Assembly: GCA_015068645.1 (NCBI GenBank)
Contig: SVKD01000003.1
Location: 88,471 to 140,899 of the forward strand
Direction of reading: 5' to 3'
Length of the DNA: 52,429 nt
From: Oscillospiraceae bacterium
GTDB taxonomy: Bacteria; Bacillota; Clostridia; UMGS1840
Position numbers and translations under genes: made by a program. Numbering within the stretch: position 1 is the stretch's first letter; every line of letters begins with the position of its first letter. Below the pieces are notes generated by a model. It was not told the DNA's origin, did not search any database, and was given only the letters and a program-made list of their open reading frames with translations. Shown here piece by piece: positions 45,801-52,371 of the stretch.

Positions 45801-48127
45801 TCCAGGTTGTTGGTGTCTAAGTGAGTTACGGTTGCGGTGGGTAAAGTCCAGTTATAAGTATAAACATCGCCGATGATATAAGATTCTGCTTCGTTTGCAG
45901 GGTTATACATCTTCAGGCACAGGGTTACTTCCAGACCGTCGTTTGCTGCTAAAAATTCGGGAGAGAAATAAATACCGCAGTCAAAGTCTTTTACTTTGTC
46001 ATACACTTCCTGATAGGTATATTTTAATCCCGGTTTACCGTAGGTTTTTGCAGCAGTTTCCATAATCTTTAAGGGAGTGCCGGGAGTTAAGGTGATATCC
46101 ATTTTCGGAACCTGTACCCAAGCCGGGCTCCAGGAATCGTACTGACCTGCCAAATAACCATCTTCGGTGCCGTCTAAATTAAAGGTTGCAGTTTTATTGA
46201 TGGTGATTTCGTAATCTGCATACCAGTCGCCAAACATTGCAAGCTGAGATGCTGTGGAAGGATCCGCTTTGAAGTTTAACGCATAAGTTAAGGGAACATC
46301 CTTAATATCTGCCACATCGAGTTCGGTTACGGTTGCGGTGGGCAGGGTGAAATCGAATGCTTTTTCTGCGATGGTGTATGCTTCGCCGGTAACAGGATTT
46401 ACGATTACCAGTGCTAAGGATACTTCTAAACCGTCATTTGCTTTTAAGTATGCTTCGGTAAAGTTAACACCGCAATTAAATTCTTTTACGGTTTCAACTA
46501 CGTCACGGTAGGTTACATCCATACCTGCTGCATCCATAACGGAAACAGGTTCTCCTGCAGTCACACTCAGGTCGGTTGCCGGAATTTTTACAATTTCGGG
46601 ACCGAATTCGTCATACTGACCAACTAAGTAACCGTCTTTGGTGCCGTTGGCATTGAAGGTTGCATCTTTGTTGGTAGTAAATACAAAGTCTGCTTTCCAA
46701 TCGCCGAAGGTTGCTACCTGAGATTCGGTTGCTTCGTCTGCTTTGAAGTTTAATGCGAAGTCTGCTTCTGCTACGTCAATTTCGGTAACAGTTGCAGTAG
46801 GCATGGTAAAGTCAAATGCTTTTTCCGCGATGGTGTATGCTTCGCCGGTAACAGGATTTACGATTACCAGTGCTAAGGATACTTCTAAACCATCATTTGC
46901 TTTTAAGTAGCTATCTGCAAAGTTTACGCCGCAGTCGAAATCTTTAATGGTTTCAACTACATCGCGATAAGTAACGTTCATGCCAGCACTTCCCAAAACA
47001 TTTACGGGAACGCCTGCGGTAACGGTTACATCCGCTGCGGGAACTTTTACAAATTCGGGACCGAATTCGTCATACTGACCAACTAAGTAACCGTCTTTGG
47101 TGCCGTTGGCATTGAAGGTTGCATCTTTGTTGGTGGTAAATACAAAGTCTGCTTTCCAATCGCCAAAGGTTGCTACCTGAGATTCGGTTGCTTCGTCAGC
47201 TTTAAAGTTTAATGCAAAGTCTGCTTCTGCTACGTCAATTTCGGTAACAGTTGCAGTAGGCATATTAAAGTCAAATGCTTTTTCTGCGATGGTGTAGGTA
47301 TTGCCGTTTTCGGGATTTACCAGTACCAGTGCTAAGGATACTTCTAAGCCATCATTTGCTTTTAAGTAAGCATCTGCATAGTCAACACCACAGTCGAATT
47401 CTTTTACGGTTTCAACCACATCACGGAAGGTAACATTCAGACCTGCTGCATCCATAATGGATACGGGAGTACCTGCAGTAATTGCGAAATCGGTTGCAGG
47501 AACTTTTACAAATTCAGGGCCGAATTCATCGTACTGACCAACTAAGTAACCGTCTTTAGTGCCGTTAGCATTGAAGGTTGCTGCTTTGTTGGCAGTAAAT
47601 ACAAAGTCTGCCTCCCAATCACCGTAGAATGCCAACTGTTCATCAGTTACTTCGTCTGCAGCGAAGTTTAACGCAAAGTCTGCATCGGTAGAAATTGCAG
47701 TCACGGTTGCGGTGGGAAGTTCTTCTAATAAATCACGTTCAATCGTGCCCACATTGGTTAAAGGAGCGAGAGTTGCTTCGTCCCAAGCGAACACTTTCAA
47801 TAAATCGGTATCGGCTACCGAAATTGCAGAGGTAGTAAAGTTCGCAACTACGCCTGCAGTCATACTAACAGAATCAATAGATTCCATTTTTTCAAGTTTA
47901 CCGGTTTCGATATCGTAATGAGCTACCATTACGCTTGCGGTACCGGTTTTACTTGCGGTGAAGGTCACGTTGGCATAAAGGTTGTCCACGCCATCCAACT
48001 GAGTTGCTACGCTGTTATCTTCAGCATTGTAGAACGCAATTGTACCAAGCTCATTTGCATAAGTTGCAAATGTGAACATGCTTGCCAACAGGGACATTGC
48101 GAGAAGAAGACTGAATAGTTTCTTCAA
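39866..48127 (-). CDS. Secreted Hint-domain surface protein, longest paralog (about 2753 aa)
   Basis: Signal peptide MKKLFSLLLAMSLLASMFTF and onward. I prefer the TTG at 48127 because AAAGGAAG is ideally spaced for it; a GTG at 48136 overlaps that ribosome site. Next is the FYN module (about 27-130), then six repeats of 153-167 residues beginning PTATVT (about 136-1085) and five Ig-like repeats ending in YCN motifs (1085-1520). The MYRIGNQN domain (about 1542), a beta-helix-like region (about 1600-1790) and three InlB-type repeats (about 2235-2450) follow. The Hint C-terminus (bases 39869-40531) starts at Cys2533 with His2604 and keeps the conserved tail, ending LYVNP. Repeats 2 and 3 are nearly identical in DNA. 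No wall anchor is visible. Likely a long stalk displayed or released through Hint chemistry. Confidence 0.86.
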   Translation of the reverse strand: MKKLFSLLLAMSLLASMFTFATYANELGTIAFYNAEDNSVATQLDGVDNLYANVTFTASKTGTASVMVAHYDIETGKLEKMESIDSVSMTAGVVANFTTSAISVADTDLLKVFAWDEATLAPLTNVGTIERDLLEELPTATVTAISTDADFALNFAADEVTDEQLAFYGDWEADFVFTANKAATFNANGTKDGYLVGQYDEFGPEFVKVPATDFAITAGTPVSIMDAAGLNVTFRDVVETVKEFDCGVDYADAYLKANDGLEVSLALVLVNPENGNTYTIAEKAFDFNMPTATVTEIDVAEADFALNFKADEATESQVATFGDWKADFVFTTNKDATFNANGTKDGYLVGQYDEFGPEFVKVPAADVTVTAGVPVNVLGSAGMNVTYRDVVETIKDFDCGVNFADSYLKANDGLEVSLALVIVNPVTGEAYTIAEKAFDFTMPTATVTEIDVAEADFALNFKADEATESQVATFGDWKADFVFTTNKDATFNANGTKDGYLVGQYDEFGPEIVKIPATDLSVTAGEPVSVMDAAGMDVTYRDVVETVKEFNCGVNFTEAYLKANDGLEVSLALVIVNPVTGEAYTIAEKAFDFTLPTATVTELDVADIKDVPLTYALNFKADPSTASQLAMFGDWYADYEITINKTATFNLDGTEDGYLAGQYDSWSPAWVQVPKMDITLTPGTPLKIMETAAKTYGKPGLKYTYQEVYDKVKDFDCGIYFSPEFLAANDGLEVTLCLKMYNPANEAESYIIGDVYTYNWTLPTATVTHLDTNNLDVEADFAMNFKANEATEEQLKTFGNWKADYAVTISKDVALNANGEKDGYLLGQYDEFGAEWVKLPATDLVVPANTTINVLESAGMDVTYRDIVETVKDFDCGINFSKEFLAANDGVSATVELRIYNPLNPAESYVIGDAITRTWKQPTATVTELDVEAIEGVDLDFALNFKADESTQEQLLMFGDWYADYELTVNKTATFNANGNADGFLSGQYDAWSKNWVSVPFEDATLEANTPVRVMETAAALMGQSGLKLTYADIVTSVKDFNCGLAFTPEFLVANPDLEVTLALKMYNPNNENESYVVGRTYTFTPETIPSIDKFIGKAVTYNHTLDTVEANTVTYDFAELFDTIGGVPVKMEDITVTGATYADGKITVEGFGTKTITVTDNYYCNTATATVVVNAPVAMDKFTGNTVTYTHTLDTIEGNTVTYNFADLFETVEGANVKAEDITVEGATYADGKITVTGLGTITVTATDNFYCNIATATVTVNAPANVNKFTATNKTIDLTVNTVGQDQTVNFEDLFTAVEGVVIKAISVTVDNGASFTGGVVTVPGKAGTYTVTATDNFYCNIATATVTVNEPANVDKFTGKAVTYTHTLDTIEGNTVTYNFDELFTNNGYDVKDITVEGATYADGKITVTGIGTFTVTATDNFYCNKATATITVKEPANVDKWTGQTVSKKLVYGENTVTVTFDELFTNNGYTVKELTVGGDGVYENGVFTFTGAGTYTVTVTDNFYCNTATATVIVEEPDIIPEEKFVKKFDKTDFMYRIGNQNEVAIEKIFVPVDGFVPTNATVTVTPVEASQVTADITATTLKFNGTGVVKVSIVDTADPACLPTELYLEVVDATNVTGVNGTISGNTVLVNNCSTLNGFTVSGDNTFYGNGFTVSNTNDGRYLGLGSGLKQGIITVKEGGTLENTVVRAAIFPIAALYSNQVEDYYEVDSKDPSKIRYYYQLSAVAVSGDSTISNCHIYGARNNIYVGAGNVTVKDTILEAGVLSNMQIESGSEYTVTLEDVTTIQYQNKPTVYANDSLKNNTMLGFGVIVGPNTSTNPNLVLKGNLKQYNWVNADDMNAVSDSYARSAINSALAVSKYQHSVNGQTSVNMGIVYLNTKTAIIDNQTGLPYALDSISVSGVSGQAYSLSGAVDTQIFSDYENADKTIATDLYKPQFKFDDDLGGQYIENVEGCDEYLYTTGKTVNILFTDGDTKVVDLAGLVNIEKYTGEDLGMTITCVDENGVAVPVSGTSVSLTNKGTYTVTYTVTDTLFYAKDGQVVADTVTYTFPITLSVSLKDNAVPDARFAFNKDSQKMGYYKPTLGDVKQYLPFLKGLQIYDHNGQSEYLRFNGDSDFNKIASITITGYSSNKALVEVKLTDGGVINTRFLARANSGGASTYTGSIKTKDNTVYFVNGGGTSNSASTTTSAYWYVDYYTFTGNNGVTITSAQQTFNSSGSSVSTPSGNFSTTIKATVTYDANGGSCVQTIGYATSAATSVTLPTPKRGGFLFAGWYTAPTGGTRVGGAGDSYAPSANITLYAQWGKPCDVSYDANGGTASVTVQTYNGTALSLPNASRDGYWFLGWYTAPTGGEKIGDAGEGYHPGGAITLYAQWQEAISYTVTYNANSGSVSPASATYEGTALTLPNPTRTGYTFNGWYTAASGGTKVGNAGAEYTPSSNITLYAQWTIGSYTVKVSATNATVKINNTTVANNGSINIPYGTQVTVDVTYSQSNSRSTTIKGADGTTYNSPFNMPAQTVTVTASSSGSCFTEDTLITMGDGSQKAMKDVTKDDTILTYNFFTGCYEAKDVALLISHGVDTYAVANLTFSDGTTLRIVGDHGVFDYDLNDYVYINIDNMDAYIGHTFVKENAEGYDLVTLVKAEKTEETLGIYSLTSAGNANAFAEGMLTLAPPAGFYNWIEMGEKLRYDTESFQKDIETYGLYTLEDFGGLVTEEQFIELNGAYLKIAVEKGIFTWDYIVELIGLYVNP
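44870..47720 (-). repeat. Six tandem in-gene repeats of about 459-500 bp
   Basis: Coding repeats of the longest Hint protein, each starting with a PTATVT motif near 47720, 47262, 46803, 46343, 45842 and 45362. Matching points in units 2 and 3 (for example 46601/47060 and 46371/46830) are exactly 459 bp apart and the DNA is almost identical over long stretches. Later units are more diverged and slightly longer. Confidence 0.88.
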
Positions 48128-48215
48128 TAGGGCCACTTCCTTTCTTTTTACACAAGATATATATGATTACATTTTTATTCTCAAATATTCCTATGGGATT
48201 CATTTGTGCACTTTC

Positions 48216-48267
48216 CCATCTTACTCTAATACAATTGTATTATATCTTTATTCTTTTGAAAAGTCAA
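48216..48267 (-). promoter_or_regulatory. Promoter of the longest Hint protein with variant of shared motif
   Basis: Minus strand: TTGACT (48262-48267), 17 bp, TATAAT (48239-48244). TAGAGTAAGATGG (48216-48228) differs at two positions from the motif in the other two promoters and lies 10 bp after the -10 box. The 5' leader is about 105 nt. Confidence 0.82.
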
Positions 48268-48350
48268 GAATTTTTTTGACCTGTATTTAGACATAATATT
48301 CCAAAAAACATCAAAAAGACACACAAACCTGCTACAAATAAGAAAAAAGC

Positions 48351-48379
48351 TTGATTTATAGGGGAAAATGTAGTATAAT
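48351..48379 (+). promoter_or_regulatory. Sigma-A promoter of the four-gene operon
   Basis: TTGATT (48351-48356), 17 bp, TATAAT (48374-48379), about 49 bp before the first ATG, divergent from the Hint promoter. Confidence 0.85.
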
Positions 48380-48427
48380 AAATTATAATAAAAATGAACC
48401 CCTAAGGCAGGGAAAGGAACGAACTTT

Positions 48428-49060
48428 ATGAAATCTTTAAAACATTTGAAGCGTTTTTCCAAAGAATGGTGGCAAAACGTCTGGTTTTATTATAAATGGT
48501 ATATGATTATCGGTGTCTGTCTGGTGGCGCTGCTGGCTAACACCATTTTCTATTCTTTCACTCGAGTGGAACCGGATGTACATGTATTATTCGGCGGTGA
48601 CTTTGCCCTTTTGGATGAAGATAAACGTATTTTGACCGAACGGCTGGAAGATGCAATTACCGACGTGAACAACGATGGCAAAACGGTTGCTCGCCTGCAT
48701 GTAATTTCTCTCTCCATTGATAAAGAAAAATTTGATGAAACCACTGCCGGAAGCAATCAACAACTGCAGACCCAGTTTATTACCGGGCAACAGCATATTT
48801 ACGTGTTGGATTTTGTCAACTTCAATCGCTTTTATGCGCAAGGGCTGTTAGACCCCGACACTTTATTTGAGCTAACCAAAGATAACCCGTTGTTTGAAGG
48901 CACGTCTCTGGCACAACAGGATTTAATTATGATTACCCGCATAAAACGGCACGATATGGAATCCGATTTCACCACCAGCCAGCAGATTATTGACCGCTTT
49001 GCAACTCCAAATACCAAGGAAAGGTTTCAAGAATATGTTAAAAACCATAACGAACAATAA
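48428..49060 (+). CDS. Membrane-anchored protein of unknown function
   Basis: A 210-residue protein. A basic, aromatic cytoplasmic N-terminus (MKSLKHLKRFSKEWWQNVWF) precedes one transmembrane helix (about 24-45) and an extracellular domain of about 160 residues. The domain begins EPDVHVLFGGDFALLDEDK and contains HIYVLDFVNFNRFYAQGLLD. Its alternating strands and helices are faintly like part of a solute-binding fold, but I do not assign a family. AAAGGAA precedes the ATG. Its 3' end overlaps the next gene by 26 bp, so the two are likely translationally coupled. Confidence 0.78.
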   Translation: MKSLKHLKRFSKEWWQNVWFYYKWYMIIGVCLVALLANTIFYSFTRVEPDVHVLFGGDFALLDEDKRILTERLEDAITDVNNDGKTVARLHVISLSIDKEKFDETTAGSNQQLQTQFITGQQHIYVLDFVNFNRFYAQGLLDPDTLFELTKDNPLFEGTSLAQQDLIMITRIKRHDMESDFTTSQQIIDRFATPNTKERFQEYVKNHNEQ

Positions 49061-50204
49061 CATTCTCATTTTAGACGGTGCCACCGGTACCGAACTGCAT
49101 AAGCTGGGGCTTGCTCCCGGTGTTTGCCCCGAAGAATGGATTCTTAATAACCCTGATGCAATCAAATCCGTGCAAACCGCATACAAAAATGCCGGAAGTG
49201 ATGCGGTGTATGCACCCACTTTCGGTGCCAACCGCAAAAAACTGCCCGTTCATATGGACGTGTATGAAACCAACAAAAAACTTCTCACCTTATGTAAGGA
49301 GGCGGTTGGTTACGGCGTTATGATTGGCGGCGATATGTCCCCCACGGGAGAACTTTTATATCCCATGGGAATGATGAGTGAGGACGAGCTGATTTCAGTT
49401 TACGAAGAACAGGTCAAAGCCTTTTACGATTTTGGCGTGGACTTCATCGTGATTGAAACCATGATGGATATGACGGAAGTAAAATGTGCGCTGTCCGCTG
49501 TAAAAAATGTGTATCAAGATAAAAAATGTCCGGTGTTTGTTACCGTGACCTTAGAAGAATCGGGAAAAATGCTCACAGGGTGTGACCCTGTGACCGCCTT
49601 ACTCTTAGCAGAGCATTACGGTGCAGACGCTTTCGGGTTTAACTGTTCCACCGGACCGGACAAGATGATTCCCCTACTGGATGAAATTGTACCCTATGCC
49701 TCGATTCCTCTGATTACCAAACCCAATGCAGGACTTCCCAAAGAAGAAGACGGCAAGACCGTATTTTCTATGGACCCAAAAGAATTTAAAAAATATGTCC
49801 GTCTTTTGATTGAACACGGAGCTGATATTGTGGGCGGTTGTTGCGGAACCTCTCCCGAATATATCAAAGAGATTTCCGAATTAAAAATCCCGGTAATGCC
49901 GGCTCGCCAAAAAGAATTTTCTTTTGTGTCTTCTCAGAGAAAAACCGTATTCGTTGATGATGACACCAACTTTGCAGCATTTCATTTTATGGAAGAATCT
50001 GACCCTATGGATTTCTGCTACGACTTGCAGGATGCAGATTGTGATGTGATTCATCTAACCTTTGCAGAAAATGCTGACAATGTGGAAGAATTTATCCAAA
50101 ATCTTGCACAAATGGTCACCACCCCCGTATTTTTTGATACCGAAGACGAATCCATTATCAAACTTGTCAATCGGTATTACACCGGTGCCCAGCGCATACA
50201 ATAG
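49035..50204 (+). CDS. Homocysteine S-methyltransferase-family protein with partial second domain
   Basis: The first about 290 residues form the homocysteine-binding, zinc-dependent barrel of MetH-type methionine synthases: ILDGATGTELHKLGL, VYAPTFGANRKKL, GGDMSPTGELLYP and the zinc cysteines in FGFNCSTGP and GGCCGTSPEYI. The last about 85 residues (DCDVIHLTFAENADNVEEFI, then PVFFDTEDESIIKLVNRYY) look like a fragment of the folate-binding barrel that follows in MetH. Cobalamin and reactivation domains are absent. It has 389 residues. The start at 49035 is supported by AAGGAAAGG. It may methylate homocysteine or another thiol with a partner protein; the exact reaction is open. Confidence 0.85.
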   Translation: MLKTITNNNILILDGATGTELHKLGLAPGVCPEEWILNNPDAIKSVQTAYKNAGSDAVYAPTFGANRKKLPVHMDVYETNKKLLTLCKEAVGYGVMIGGDMSPTGELLYPMGMMSEDELISVYEEQVKAFYDFGVDFIVIETMMDMTEVKCALSAVKNVYQDKKCPVFVTVTLEESGKMLTGCDPVTALLLAEHYGADAFGFNCSTGPDKMIPLLDEIVPYASIPLITKPNAGLPKEEDGKTVFSMDPKEFKKYVRLLIEHGADIVGGCCGTSPEYIKEISELKIPVMPARQKEFSFVSSQRKTVFVDDDTNFAAFHFMEESDPMDFCYDLQDADCDVIHLTFAENADNVEEFIQNLAQMVTTPVFFDTEDESIIKLVNRYYTGAQRIQ

Positions 50205-50220
50205 AAAGGAGTCTATCACT

Positions 50221-51213
50221 ATGTCTGAAAAAAAAGCAAATTTCAGCCAATGCCCCGTGTTATACATCGTGGTGCCTTGCTATAACGAAGAAGAGGTACT
50301 CCCCGAATCCGCCAAGCAGTTCTATCGGGCAATTTCTGATATGATGGAAAAACAGTTGGTTTCCAGAGACAGCAAAATTCTGTTTGTAAACGACGGAAGT
50401 CGTGATAAAACCTGGGATCTGATTGAAAAATACGCCAAAAGCAGTCCCGTATTCTCAGGAGTTTGTCTTGCCAAAAACCGTGGTCACCAGAATGCGTTGA
50501 TGGCAGGCTTGGAAACCGCAAGAAAGTTTGCTGATATCACCGTTACCATTGATGCAGATTTGCAGGATGATATTGGTGCCATCTATGAAATGGTGGAAAA
50601 ATACAGAAACGAAGAGTGCGATGTGGTATTCGGTGTCCGTAGCGAACGAGCTACCGACACGTTCTTCAAACGTACCACCGCCCAAGGATTTTACAAACTG
50701 ATGAAATGGATGGGGGTTGACGTGGTGTATAACCACGCAGATTACCGTCTGATGAGTAAACGTGCCTTGGATTCTTTGATGGAATACAAGGAAGTCAACC
50801 TGTTTTTACGCGGAATTGTCAGCGATATGGGTTACAAAACCGACGTGGTTTACTACAAACGCAATGAACGTTTTGCAGGAGAATCCAAATACCCCTTAAA
50901 GAAAATGCTTGCTTTTGCATTCCAGGGAATTTCTTCCTTCAGTATTTCTCCTATCCGCTTAATTACCAGCCTTGGAGTTTTGGTTTCCATTGGAAGCGTG
51001 ATTGCGATTCTCTATGCGTTAATCAGTTTAGCTTGCGGCAGTGTAATGCCCGGCTGGACCTCTTTATTGATGTCTGTATGGTTACTGGGTGGTCTGCAAC
51101 TGTTATCCATCGGCTTAATCGGGGAATACATCGGCAAAATTTATCTGGAAGCAAAACATCGCCCCCTTTACTTTATTGCAAAAACTGCGGGACTTTCCGA
51201 GGAGAATGAATAA
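50221..51213 (+). CDS. Polyprenyl-phosphate glycosyltransferase (DPM1/GtrB-like)
   Basis: GT2 enzyme of 330 residues that transfers a sugar from a nucleotide donor to undecaprenyl phosphate. The N-terminal domain has LYIVVPCYNEEEVLPES, ILFVNDGSRDKTW, CLAKNRGHQNALMAGLE and the metal site TIDADLQDD, all typical of DPM1/GtrB/CsbB proteins. Two C-terminal transmembrane helices (about 235-265 and 270-300) anchor it. AAAGGAG is 9 nt before the ATG at 50221. The lipid-linked sugar would usually be used outside the membrane by a GT-C enzyme; none is seen in the window. Confidence 0.93.
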   Translation: MSEKKANFSQCPVLYIVVPCYNEEEVLPESAKQFYRAISDMMEKQLVSRDSKILFVNDGSRDKTWDLIEKYAKSSPVFSGVCLAKNRGHQNALMAGLETARKFADITVTIDADLQDDIGAIYEMVEKYRNEECDVVFGVRSERATDTFFKRTTAQGFYKLMKWMGVDVVYNHADYRLMSKRALDSLMEYKEVNLFLRGIVSDMGYKTDVVYYKRNERFAGESKYPLKKMLAFAFQGISSFSISPIRLITSLGVLVSIGSVIAILYALISLACGSVMPGWTSLLMSVWLLGGLQLLSIGLIGEYIGKIYLEAKHRPLYFIAKTAGLSEENE

Positions 51214-51214
51214 C

Positions 51215-52132
51215 ATGTTTTTAATCGATGCTCATAACGATACTCCCTATCGGATGTATTTTGAAAGCGGCAACCTTTATGAAAACAGTTTTCAAAACAG
51301 CATACAAAAACAAAAGGGTTTTCGGACCCTTTTGTTGTATGCCATTTTTATGGATCCTGAGAAATTAAAGGACTTTTCTTCCCCACACTCCTATTTTGAT
51401 GCTTTATACGATTATTTTGTGAAAGAACTTTCCCAAAACAAAGAATCTATGGAATGGGTAACGGATGCTTCCGCTTTTACCAAATCCCAAAAACAACAGG
51501 CAATATTGACCGTGGAAGGCGGAAGCATGATTGAATCGGTTGAACAGATTGATTCCCTATGGCAGAAAAAAATCAAAGTATTAACCCTCACCTGGAATGA
51601 TTCCAATTTGCTTGCTACATCCCAAATGTCGGGCGATGCGGGCGGATTGACTCCTCTTGGAAAAGAAGTCCTCAAAAAAATGAATTCTTTGGGAATGATT
51701 GCGGACTTATCTCACGCCTCTGATGAAACCTTTTGGGATGTGATGAAAGTTACCGAAAAGCCTGTGCTGGTTTCTCATTCCAATGCTCGTGCCCTTTGCA
51801 ATCACCTCCGAAATATTACTGATGATATGTTTTTGGCACTTTGCCAGAATAACGGTGTGCTGGGGATTAATTTCTATCCTCCGTTTTTAGAAAACCAACC
51901 CCAAAAGGCTGATCTAAACAGTATTTTCAATCACATGGAACACTTTTTGGAATTAGGCGGAGAAAATCATATCGGCTTTGGCTCGGATTTTGACGGCGTG
52001 GATTTTTTGCCAACGGGAATCACCGATTTTTCTTCTTATTCTAAAATTATTTCGGAAATGGAACGAAGAAATTATTCAAAAGAACTGATAGAAAAACTAT
52101 GCTACAAAAATATGATGCGGATTCTATCCTAA
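51215..52132 (+). CDS. Membrane dipeptidase family M19 (zinc dipeptidase)
   Basis: Metal-dependent dipeptidase of the renal dipeptidase family, 305 residues. It begins FLIDAHNDTPYRM (first HxD metal ligands) and continues with LTVEGGSMIE (bridging Glu), VLTLTWNDSNLL, MIADLSHASDETFWDV and VSHSNARALCNH (His ligands), and HIGFGSDFDGV. No signal peptide is present, so it is probably cytoplasmic. I choose the ATG at 51215, 10 nt after GAGGAG and 1 bp after the previous stop; an ATG at 51206 is too close to that site. Last gene of the operon. Confidence 0.93.
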   Translation: MFLIDAHNDTPYRMYFESGNLYENSFQNSIQKQKGFRTLLLYAIFMDPEKLKDFSSPHSYFDALYDYFVKELSQNKESMEWVTDASAFTKSQKQQAILTVEGGSMIESVEQIDSLWQKKIKVLTLTWNDSNLLATSQMSGDAGGLTPLGKEVLKKMNSLGMIADLSHASDETFWDVMKVTEKPVLVSHSNARALCNHLRNITDDMFLALCQNNGVLGINFYPPFLENQPQKADLNSIFNHMEHFLELGGENHIGFGSDFDGVDFLPTGITDFSSYSKIISEMERRNYSKELIEKLCYKNMMRILS

Positions 52133-52172
52133 GTGGACGGAACCCGCATTTTTTCTTTCTATTACCACCTTG

Positions 52173-52255
52173 TTGTAGGAGCGGATATCTACATCCGCCC
52201 ATTTTTGGCATCAGAATTTTCAGCAACGGGACGATGTGGGCATCGTCCCCTACAT
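52173..52255. repeat. Small palindromic intergenic element
   Basis: Begins TTGTAGGAGCGGAT and ends ATCGTCCCCTACAT, giving imperfect terminal inverted repeats. It contains two hairpins: GGCGGAT-type pairing near 52179-52199 and GGGACGATG/CATCGTCCC (52228-52249). The layout is that of a REP/MITE-like dispersed element. Only one copy is in this window, so dispersal is unproven. Confidence 0.55.
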
Positions 52256-52268
52256 TGTTTTCACATAT

Positions 52269-52302
52269 AAAAACGGACTGTCAAAAAGACAGTCCGTTTT
52301 TT
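52269..52302. terminator. Intrinsic terminator after the dipeptidase operon
   Basis: AAAAACGGACTGTC, loop AAAAA, GACAGTCCGTTTTTT. Symmetric A and T flanks suggest use in both directions. Confidence 0.92.
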
Positions 52303-52310
52303 GTTGTGTG

Positions 52311-52334
52311 ATTTGTTCATTTGCACGAACAAAT
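52311..52334. other. Short inverted repeat
   Basis: ATTTGTTC, loop ATTTGCAC, GAACAAAT, followed on the plus strand by a short T stretch. Possibly a second weak terminator between the operon and the minus-strand gene at the edge. Confidence 0.4.
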
Positions 52335-52371
52335 TTTTCGCTGTGTCGCTACACGACGAGTTCATCAGCGA

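Noticed and set aside
43500-47720. CRISPR or satellite repeat array
   Set aside because: The repeats are in frame, 153-167 or about 80 codons long, and encode conserved beta-domain sequences; there are no short repeats with unique spacers.
28911-48127. Polymorphic toxin with a Hint processing domain
   Set aside because: Polymorphic toxins carry variable toxic domains after Hint. Here the 75-residue tail is nearly the same in all three proteins and no immunity gene is adjacent.
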